A model generated the notes under the pieces. It searched no databases. It was not told the DNA's origin and saw nothing but the letters and a program-made list of their open reading frames with translations. A stretch of 64,000 bases of DNA from Centrapalus pauciflorus (Eukaryota > Streptophyta > Magnoliopsida > Asterales > Asteraceae), in NCBI GenBank assembly GCA_020465985.1, contig JAANYP010002831.1, positions 1 through 64,000 of the forward strand, read 5' to 3'. Numbering within the stretch: position 1 is the first letter of the stretch; every line of letters starts with the position of its first letter. The translations under genes and the position numbers were made by a program. Positions 11,236-18,462 of this stretch are shown piece by piece.

Positions 11236-11925
11236 TGTTGGGAAATAGTTTAAGTATACTCAAGCTGTTAGTTTAGACTTCTCAGACTGTTAGTAGATTT
11301 TCTGTGTAAATACAAAATTCATGCTGCTAGTTGAAGAAACTCGAGCTGCCAGTGTAAAAGTTCAAGCTGCCAGAGCAAAACAACTCAAGCTGCTCAGTTC
11401 ATGCTGCCAAGTCATTCAAGCTGCTCAACAGTTTCATAAACAGAATGTGCTGATTTTTAGGGAAGATATCTACACGAAGATTCCAGCATATCTACTATCA
11501 GAGAAGTCATAGTCCTTCAAGGAAACACGTCCATAAAGCAATATAAATAGACAGAAGATTGTATAGAAGATATACGCATAGAGAGAGAAGTTTTCTGCAT
11601 TTTTGAGTCTGTAATTGCTTTATTGTTTAAGTTTTCTTAAGCCTCTAAGGTTGTAAAACCCTAAGAACAGTTTGTGTTCTTCGTCTAATCAAAACAGATT
11701 AGAGGTGATTGTAATCATTGAATTCAGCAATACAAACAGTCTTGATTACTTCTTATGTTTTATGCTTTATTGATTCTGAAAGTTTTTGTTAAAATAATTA
11801 AGTGTTATTCCGCAAACTTCTTAATTAAACTTTGATTCAAAGCAAGATTATTGATTTATACTCTGATAAATTCAGATCAGTTAATCTTGGTTATTCATAA
11901 TTTTCATAATTTTTAGATCCTGACA
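11236..11925 (+). repeat. 5' LTR of C1
   Basis: It begins TGTTGGGAAATAG and ends GATCCTGACA. A TATA box (TATAAATAG) is at 11542-11550, and a telo-box-like AAACCCTAA at 11656-11664 lies in the transcribed part. U3 is built of many CAAGCTGCT/CTGTTAG words. A 63-codon open frame (11321-11512) is identical in position in the 3' LTR and is not a separate gene. Confidence 0.95.
11542..11550 (+). promoter_or_regulatory. TATA box of the C1 LTR promoter
   Basis: TATAAATAG lies mid-LTR, where the U3/R border of a Copia LTR is expected. The 3' LTR has the same box at 21729-21737. Transcription would start about 30 bases downstream. Confidence 0.75.
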
Positions 11926-11927
11926 AG

Positions 11928-11940
11928 TGGTATCAGAGCC
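11928..11940 (+). promoter_or_regulatory. Primer binding site of C1
   Basis: TGGTATCAGAGCC two bases after the 5' LTR. The same 13-base site is used by A, B, D and H. The leader from here to the gag ATG at 12001 is only 60 bases. Confidence 0.92.
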
Positions 11941-12000
11941 ACAGGTCGTTCTTTGTTTTTCAAAGTCGAAAACTTTCTTTCAAATTTTTAATCTTTTTTA

Positions 12001-14628
12001 ATGGAATTTGAAAATAGCAGCAGTGGATCTGGGCAAGGACTCAAAGTGCCTATGCTCAAGCCCACTGAGTTTGAGATGTGGAAACTCAGGATTCAACAGC
12101 ATATTCAATTCATTGATTATGCCATATGGGAAGCTGTTGAATTCCCTCCTGCAGTTGATCCAGAACTTGATGCTGAGGGAAAACCAGTCAAAACTCCTCC
12201 AAAAACTGAACTTGAAAGGAAGGCTAGAATGAATGAAGTGAAAGCACTCACATTATTACAAATAGCCATTCCTAATGCTTATCAACATCAGTTTAAAAAA
12301 TTTTATACTGCTCACTCTCTTTGGAATGCCTTAGAGAAGAGGTTTGCTGGTAATGCAAGTACCAAGAGAAATCAAAAGGACCTCTTGAAACAGCAGTATG
12401 AAAATTTTTCTGGTGGCAAGAATGAAAACATCACTCAAATCTTTGACAGGTTCAACAAACTGATAAGTGAACTGGAAAGTGCAAAGGTCAATCTGGATCA
12501 AGATGAAGTCAACAGAAAGTTTCTCAGATCTCTTGGAGAAGAATGGACAGTCTATGCTGCACAGTGGAGAACAAAAGACACACTTGATGAGATAGAAGTG
12601 GATGATCTGTACAACAGTCTAAGAGTGTTTGAGACTGAAATTGATGCTAAAAAGAAATCCTTTTCTTATAATCACAACACTGCTCTTCTGTCCTCTGAAA
12701 AATCTAATAACTGTGATTCTTTTTCAGGTGGTGATGGCAATTCTGCTGAAACTCATTATGAAGCTTTTGTTGCCAATGATGGATTATTTGCTCTAAATGT
12801 TGAAGACTTGGAACAAATCCATCCTGATGATCTTGAAGAGATGGATTTAAAGTGGCAACATGCAATGCTGACCATGAGAGCCAAAAGATTCCTGAAAAGA
12901 ACTGGAAGGACCAACTTTCAAGCCAAAACAGAAGGCAAACCATCTTTTGATAAATCAAAAGTGGAATGCTATAAATGCCATAAGCTTGGTCACTTTGCCA
13001 GAGAATGTAGATCTCAAGGTCAACAGCCATCAAGGACTTCACAGCCCATCCAAGCTTCCTCATCAACAGCACTTGTCTCTCAAGAAGACAATGTGTTTGA
13101 CTGGAGTGATCAGACAGAGGAAGAATTCCAAAATCAAGCACTTATGGCAGAAACCTCAAATGTCTCCTCAACTGAACTACCATCTGAGGTAAACTCTAAA
13201 CTCTGCTCTCAATCATGCAAAAATATGGTTAAAAAGTACAGAGATCATAATGAGAGCATGTGCAAAACTCTAGCTAAGATGGAAGAAAGGAGATATGAAT
13301 ATATGCAAGCCATAGAAGATCTGGAAAAACAGATCAATGACTATAAGGATAATGAGATTCAAATGGGGTATGATAGAAACTATCATGAATGGGAGAAAAA
13401 GGAACTCAATAAGAAAATAGAATCTCTGAATAAAAAGGTAGAAGAAACTGAACAGAAGGTGTTAGAGGCTAATGAGAAACTGAAATCTGTTAACATAGAT
13501 TTAGGTAACTTCAAGTTAGCAAATCAAAAGCTAGAACACCTAATGGAAGTTCAATTCAAAGATAGAGTCAAATCTCAGGTCAATCCCAAAGAAGGAATAG
13601 GATACAGAGCTACTCCACCTCCATATAATAACAAGTACATTCATCCAATGAGTGAAGTTGCTGATAGACTTGTCAATGAACCACTAGATGAGTCTATGAC
13701 TATTGTAGATCCTATCCTTGATAGCAGTCCTGAACCAAAGGAAGATAAGAGTCAAAATAGAGACTGTGACACAAAGAGTGCACCCATAGAAGTCCAAGTT
13801 CCCAGTAAGAAAGGAAAAGAGAAGATGAGTGTATGCAATGCTACTCCACAAGTTTCTGTACATTCTAACTGTAACACTGCATCTTCATCAAAAGGAACTA
13901 AAAGAGGTAAAACTGTTTCTATCTGCACATGCCAAAAGCATGGTGTTCAAAAGTTTCCTAAACAACAGCAGGTAAGAGGAAACCAGAGAAACAAGAACCA
14001 GAAATTGACAGAAAAGTCTGGTGTTCCAATTCAAACTGTCAAAAGATGCTTTCACTGTGGAAGGAAGAATCACTTAGCTAAGGATTGTTTTTACAAACCA
14101 GCTGTTGCAAAACAGACTGTGCATCACACAAAATCAAATCCTAAACAGGCAAAGCACTCAAAAGTGAAACCTTCCACAGCAGCTCCAAAGAGAACAGTTG
14201 ATCACAGATTCTCAAAAGTTAATAAAAAACAGTCCACACATCAAAAACAAGTTTTGGCAAAGCCTAAATCAAGTTTTAAACAAATATGGTGTGTCAAGGA
14301 CAAATCTGTTGCTCAAACTGCTAATGCAAAAGATCAGACTGCTAAGTCAAAATCTGATGCTGTTAGTGCAAAAACTGAAACTGTTAGCACTACAAACACA
14401 GCTCAAGCTGCTGGGCATCAAACTGGAGCTGCTAGTGAATCATCTGAGACTGTCAGAAGAAAAGATGATCAAAATAATTGGATACCTCATATTATCACTA
14501 AATACTCTCCAAAGACTCCATCAGTAGATCTCACCAAATACAAGAAGTCAAAAACAGTTTTTAGTTATGTCAATGTACAAGGCCAACCCAAAACCAATTT
14601 GGTTTGGGTTTACTCCACTACTAACTAA
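12001..14628 (+). CDS. gag: Gag polyprotein of C1
   Basis: This 875-codon ORF starts at the first ATG after the PBS. Order: N-terminal domain with KPTEFEMWKLRI and LWNALEKRF (residues ~20-120, UBN2/gag), a Q.YENF.......I..IFDRFN..I.EL block (~136-165), FLRSLGEEW (~177), and a CCHC knuckle CYKCHKLGHFAREC from Cys323. A long Lys/Glu-rich coiled-coil stretch follows (~420-510), then a second knuckle CFHCGRKNHLAKDC from Cys683 and a basic Lys/Gln-rich tail. Gag assembles the particle, and the knuckles should bind RNA. It is long for a Copia gag because of the coiled coil and second knuckle, a layout also seen in B. It ends in TAA at 14626-14628, inside the pol ORF. Confidence 0.93.
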   Translation: MEFENSSSGSGQGLKVPMLKPTEFEMWKLRIQQHIQFIDYAIWEAVEFPPAVDPELDAEGKPVKTPPKTELERKARMNEVKALTLLQIAIPNAYQHQFKKFYTAHSLWNALEKRFAGNASTKRNQKDLLKQQYENFSGGKNENITQIFDRFNKLISELESAKVNLDQDEVNRKFLRSLGEEWTVYAAQWRTKDTLDEIEVDDLYNSLRVFETEIDAKKKSFSYNHNTALLSSEKSNNCDSFSGGDGNSAETHYEAFVANDGLFALNVEDLEQIHPDDLEEMDLKWQHAMLTMRAKRFLKRTGRTNFQAKTEGKPSFDKSKVECYKCHKLGHFARECRSQGQQPSRTSQPIQASSSTALVSQEDNVFDWSDQTEEEFQNQALMAETSNVSSTELPSEVNSKLCSQSCKNMVKKYRDHNESMCKTLAKMEERRYEYMQAIEDLEKQINDYKDNEIQMGYDRNYHEWEKKELNKKIESLNKKVEETEQKVLEANEKLKSVNIDLGNFKLANQKLEHLMEVQFKDRVKSQVNPKEGIGYRATPPPYNNKYIHPMSEVADRLVNEPLDESMTIVDPILDSSPEPKEDKSQNRDCDTKSAPIEVQVPSKKGKEKMSVCNATPQVSVHSNCNTASSSKGTKRGKTVSICTCQKHGVQKFPKQQQVRGNQRNKNQKLTEKSGVPIQTVKRCFHCGRKNHLAKDCFYKPAVAKQTVHHTKSNPKQAKHSKVKPSTAAPKRTVDHRFSKVNKKQSTHQKQVLAKPKSSFKQIWCVKDKSVAQTANAKDQTAKSKSDAVSAKTETVSTTNTAQAAGHQTGAASESSETVRRKDDQNNWIPHIITKYSPKTPSVDLTKYKKSKTVFSYVNVQGQPKTNLVWVYSTTN

Positions 14629-17600
14629 GCTGTTATTTGTGCAGGGCAACCACAGGTCTCCTCATAGGACAAGATGGCATCTGGACAGTGGATGCTCTAG
14701 GCACATGACAGGCAATTCTGAATGCTTGTCAAATTTCAAAGGCTTTGATGGAGGTTTTGTCGCATTTGGAGGCAATTCAAAAGGAGGTAAGGTTACAGGT
14801 AAAGGTACTGTAAATGCAGGCAACATGACATTCCATGATGTTTTGTATGTTGAACAGCTTAAGTACAATTTATTGAGTGTCTCTCAAATCTGTGACAAAC
14901 AAAACATTGTTCTGTTCACAGATTCTGAGTGCATTGTTCTTTCAAAGGATTTCAAAATTCCTGAAAATCTTGTTTTACTTAGAACACCAAGAAAGGACAA
15001 TGTTTACTGCCTAGACACAGCTCTTTTGACTAAATCAAATACTTTAAGCTGTTTAATATCCAAAGCATCATCAAATGAGTCTGCTCTTTGGCATAGAAGG
15101 ATGTGTCACATGAACTTCAAGTCCATGAATGAGTTAGTTAAAAAGAATCTGGTAAGAGGTTTACCACAAAAGGAGTTCATTTGTGATGATCATTGTGTAG
15201 CATGTCTTAAAGGTAAGCAACACAAAACTTCTCATAAGGCCAAAGAAGTAAATTCAATCTCATCTGTTCTTCAGCTGTTACATATGGATCTATTTGGTCC
15301 AACATCTGTTTTGAGTTTGAATAAAAGGGCATACTGTTTAGTCATTGTTGATGATTTCACCAGATTTACTTGGGTTTACTTTCTTAGGTCCAAAGATGAA
15401 ACTGCTGAGCTTGTTAAGTCTTTTATCCTTAAGATAGAAAACCAATCCAATTCCAAAGTTAAGGTGATAAGATCAGACAATGGAACTGAATTTAAAAATC
15501 AAATTCTAAACAGTTTCTGTGAGTCCAAAGGTATTGCTAGACAATATAGTGCACCAAGAACACCACAGCAAAATGGTGTAGCTGAAAGAAAGAATAGAAC
15601 ATTAATTGAGGCTGCTAGAACAATGTTAGCTGATTCCAATCTGCCTATGACTTTCTGGGCAGAAGCTGTTAATACAGCCTGTTATGTTCTAAATAGGGTT
15701 CAAGTAGTTCAATCACAAGGGAAAACTCCCTATGAGCTATTCCACAACAGAAGTCCCCTAATAGCTTTCTTCAAGCCTTTTGGATGCCCATGTACTATTC
15801 TTCACACTAAGACTCACTTAGGGAAGTTTGAGAGTAAGGCTGAAGAAGGATTTTTTGTAGGATACTCAACTCAAAGCAAAGCCTATAGAGTATACAACAG
15901 AGTGTCTAAAACAATTGAAGAAAGTGCCAATGTTGAATTTAATGAAAATACTGCTAACATCAAAGGCACTGGTCCTGATTGGTTATTTGATTTAGATTCA
16001 CTAACAAATTCTCTGAGCTTTGCTGAGTTTACTGCAGAAGCTGATGCATACAGGGTTGAAGCTGCTAACACAAATTCTCATGCTGCCAATACAATTTCTC
16101 ATGCTGTTGGCACAAAGTTTCAGACTGCTGCAGATTCAACAAGTTGGGATGATTTCACCACTCTACCACTTCTGTCATGTGATCCTCCAGGGGTCCTGAG
16201 CACTCAACATGATGCAAATCCAGACACTGAAGTGCCATTCCCAAGTCCTGACAGCACAGCTCAAACACAAAAGGAAACAGCTCCAGTTTCTAGGCTAGCA
16301 GTCCCAACAGCTTCTCAAGCTGTTAGCCTAGAAACTCAAGCTGTTCCAGAAACTGAACCAATCACTGGTTCTGATGGAGATGACACAAACCTTGGAACGT
16401 CCTTCCAAACAGAGAGAGAGCCCACACTAAGAGTTCATAAGTATCACCCTCTCAATCAAATACTGGGTGATCCAAGCACTCCTGTTCAAACAAGGAAGAT
16501 GGTTCACAATGAGACTGCTGCTGCTGAACAAGCAGTTCCAGAATTCAGCCTAGCTGCTTTTGAACATGCCTGCTTCATGTCTCAACTAGAACCTAAAAAG
16601 GCATCAGAAGCACTAAAAGATTCATCCTGGATTGAAGCTATGCAAGAAGAGCTTTTACAGTTCAAAATTCAGAATGTATGGACTCTGGTGGATCTTCCTA
16701 AAGGTAAGAGAGCAATAGGTACAAGATGGGTGTTCAGAAACAAGAAGGATGAGAGGGGGATAGTCATCAAAAACAAAGCAAGACTAGTAGCACAAGGGTA
16801 CACTCAAGAAGAGGGAATAGATTATGATGATGTCTTTGCTCCAGTAGCAAGAATTGAAGCCATCAGACTATTTCTAGCATATGCAAGTTTCAAAGGCTTT
16901 AAAGTGTATCAAATGGATGTTAAGTCTGCTTTCTTGTATGGGAAAATTGAAGAAGAAGTATATGTGTGTCAACCTCCTGGTTTTGAAGACTACAAGTATC
17001 CAGACAAGGTGTACAAGCTAGACAAAGCTCTCTATGGTCTTCACCAAGCCCCCAGAGCATGGTATGACACACTGTCCTCATATCTTCTACAGAATGACTT
17101 CAAGAGAGGCACTCTGGACAAAACACTTTTCACTAAATCCATCAAGACTGAGATTCTTCTTGTCCAGATCTATGTTGATGACATCATCTTTGGCTCAACT
17201 AATGATAGGTTGTGCAAAGATTTTGAGGCCCTAATGCACAAAAAGTTTCAAATGAGTTCAATGGGGGAACTCACATTCTTTCTAGGGCTGCAGGTCAAAC
17301 AGAAGCCTACTGGTCTATTCATAAGTCAATCAAAGTATGTCAAAGACATACTGGAAAAGTTTGGCTATCAAGACACAAAGGTTGCAAGCACTCCAATGGA
17401 TCCTCATAAACAGCTCCATACAGACAAAGATGGCATAGATGTGGACATTCATCTATACAGATCCCTTATAGGATCTCTCATGTATCTAACATCTTCTAGA
17501 CCTGATATAATGTTTGCTGTCTGTGTGTGTGCCAGGTTTCAATGTTCACCAAAGGATTCTCACTTGGTTGCTGTTAAGAGAATCTTCAGATACCTTAAAG

Positions 17601-18115
17601 GCCAACCACATTTAGGCCTATGGTATCCCAAAGACTCTCCTTTTGAACTAACCGCCTATTCTGACAGTGACTATGGTGGTTGCAACATTGACAGAAAATC
17701 CACAACTGGTGGATGTCAATACTTAGGAGCAAGACTGGTCTCTTGGCAATGCAAGAAACAAACAACTGTCTCCACATCATCCACTGAAGCAGAATACGTA
17801 GCAGCTGCAAGCTGCTGCTCCCAGGTAATGTGGATTCAAAATCAGCTAAGAGACTATGGTATGAATTTCTTATCCACTCCTATTTATATTGACAATTCAA
17901 GTGCCATTAGCATTGTGCAAAACCCAGTGAAATTCCCAAAAACCAAGCATATAGAAATCAGATTTCACTTCATCAGAGATAGTAATGAAAAGAAGTTAAT
18001 CCAAGTTACCAAAATACATACAGATGATCAGCTAGCTGATCTATTTACAAAACCTTTTGATGTAGGAAGGTTCACTTTCCTAATATCAAACATTGGTATG
18101 GTAAACATGGATTAA
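14567..18115 (+). CDS. pol: Pol polyprotein of C1 (PR-IN-RT-RNaseH)
   Basis: This 1182-codon ORF is in the +1 frame relative to gag. The frame is open from 14528 and its first ATG is 14567. Domains: aspartic protease with Asp40-Ser-Gly (LDSGCSRHMTG); pre-integrase HHCC zinc finger (WHRRMCHMNF...CVACLKGK); integrase core Asp241, Asp304, Glu340, a D,D(35)E spacing; reverse transcriptase (RWVFRNKKDE, KARLVAQGYTQ, YQMDVKSAFLYG) with the catalytic YVDD at 869-872; RNaseH (AYSDSDYGGC, STSSTEAEYVA, YIDNSSAI, HIEIRFHFIRD). IN before RT is the Copia order. How it is translated is open: +1 frameshift, re-initiation at 14567, or a spliced RNA. A foldback insert lies at 16288-16343. Confidence 0.95.
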   Translation: MSMYKANPKPIWFGFTPLLTKLLFVQGNHRSPHRTRWHLDSGCSRHMTGNSECLSNFKGFDGGFVAFGGNSKGGKVTGKGTVNAGNMTFHDVLYVEQLKYNLLSVSQICDKQNIVLFTDSECIVLSKDFKIPENLVLLRTPRKDNVYCLDTALLTKSNTLSCLISKASSNESALWHRRMCHMNFKSMNELVKKNLVRGLPQKEFICDDHCVACLKGKQHKTSHKAKEVNSISSVLQLLHMDLFGPTSVLSLNKRAYCLVIVDDFTRFTWVYFLRSKDETAELVKSFILKIENQSNSKVKVIRSDNGTEFKNQILNSFCESKGIARQYSAPRTPQQNGVAERKNRTLIEAARTMLADSNLPMTFWAEAVNTACYVLNRVQVVQSQGKTPYELFHNRSPLIAFFKPFGCPCTILHTKTHLGKFESKAEEGFFVGYSTQSKAYRVYNRVSKTIEESANVEFNENTANIKGTGPDWLFDLDSLTNSLSFAEFTAEADAYRVEAANTNSHAANTISHAVGTKFQTAADSTSWDDFTTLPLLSCDPPGVLSTQHDANPDTEVPFPSPDSTAQTQKETAPVSRLAVPTASQAVSLETQAVPETEPITGSDGDDTNLGTSFQTEREPTLRVHKYHPLNQILGDPSTPVQTRKMVHNETAAAEQAVPEFSLAAFEHACFMSQLEPKKASEALKDSSWIEAMQEELLQFKIQNVWTLVDLPKGKRAIGTRWVFRNKKDERGIVIKNKARLVAQGYTQEEGIDYDDVFAPVARIEAIRLFLAYASFKGFKVYQMDVKSAFLYGKIEEEVYVCQPPGFEDYKYPDKVYKLDKALYGLHQAPRAWYDTLSSYLLQNDFKRGTLDKTLFTKSIKTEILLVQIYVDDIIFGSTNDRLCKDFEALMHKKFQMSSMGELTFFLGLQVKQKPTGLFISQSKYVKDILEKFGYQDTKVASTPMDPHKQLHTDKDGIDVDIHLYRSLIGSLMYLTSSRPDIMFAVCVCARFQCSPKDSHLVAVKRIFRYLKGQPHLGLWYPKDSPFELTAYSDSDYGGCNIDRKSTTGGCQYLGARLVSWQCKKQTTVSTSSTEAEYVAAASCCSQVMWIQNQLRDYGMNFLSTPIYIDNSSAISIVQNPVKFPKTKHIEIRFHFIRDSNEKKLIQVTKIHTDDQLADLFTKPFDVGRFTFLISNIGMVNMD
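14621..14644 (+). promoter_or_regulatory. Branch-point-like and 3' splice-site-like motif at the gag/pol border of C1
   Basis: CTAAC at 14621-14625 overlaps the gag stop region. It is followed by a T-rich stretch and TTTGTGCAG ending at 14644, just before the protease coding sequence. Element B has the same arrangement (52978-53002). If used, it would yield a spliced pol RNA. No matching donor has been identified. Confidence 0.35.
16288..16343 (+). repeat. 56-bp foldback sequence in C1 pol, duplicate of 20064-20119
   Basis: Exactly the same 56 bases occur in ORF3. The sequence folds on itself: TCTAGGCTA/TAGCCTAGA outer arms and AACAGCTT/AAGCTGTT inner arms with loop CTC. At the matching place, pol of C3 and C2 lacks it, so it is an in-frame gain in C1 pol. 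Confidence 0.85.
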
Positions 18116-18462
18116 TTGGTTTCTATTATTATCAACTCAATATGCTAATTTAAGGGGGAGACACTGTTCTATTGAAAAGTTGCACAATTTTACACTAACA
18201 GCATGAGTCTTTTCTCATGCTGCTAGTTCATTTTCTCGGACTGCTAGTTATTTTCACTTGATCTGTCAAAGTGTGCAGGGTATTTAGGTAATTTTCCAAG
18301 TGTGTGCGCGGGACCTAACCTTTTCGAAACCTTTAAAGGTCCCAGTTTCGTTCAGTTGTAACTACCAGTTACATATTCTTCTTCCACGGCCTTCTGTTTT
18401 CTCTCTGAACGATACACACACTCTTTTCAAACCCTAAACCCCAAACCGTCGTTTCTTGATCA
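18116..18462 (+). promoter_or_regulatory. pol-ORF3 spacer of C1, candidate control region
   Basis: This 347-bp spacer holds, in order, a PPT-like AAGGGGGAGA (18152-18161), a 9-bp hairpin (18199-18222), the palindrome ACCTTTAAAGGT (18329-18340), a CT-rich stretch and a telo-box AAACCCTAA (18429-18437) close to the ORF3 ATG. C2 (34494-34870) and C3 (48531-48874) have clearly related spacers. It could be an internal promoter with leader, or the landing zone for splicing or internal ribosome entry. Function is inferred. Confidence 0.5.
18199..18222 (+). other. RNA hairpin candidate, pol-ORF3 spacer of C1
   Basis: CAGCATGAG-TCTTTT-CTCATGCTG, a perfect 9-bp stem with a 6-nt loop. In C3 (48621-48644) the stem is CAGCTTGAG/CTCAAGCTG with the same loop: one base pair has changed on both sides (A-T to T-A). 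C2 (34742-34765, minus) keeps the loop and the CTTGAG/CTCAAG pairing but has one mismatch further out. Confidence 0.6.

Noticed and set aside
11321..11512. A 63-codon open frame, also at 21508-21699
   Set aside because: It lies in both LTRs of C1. Its conservation only reflects the recent identity of the LTRs.
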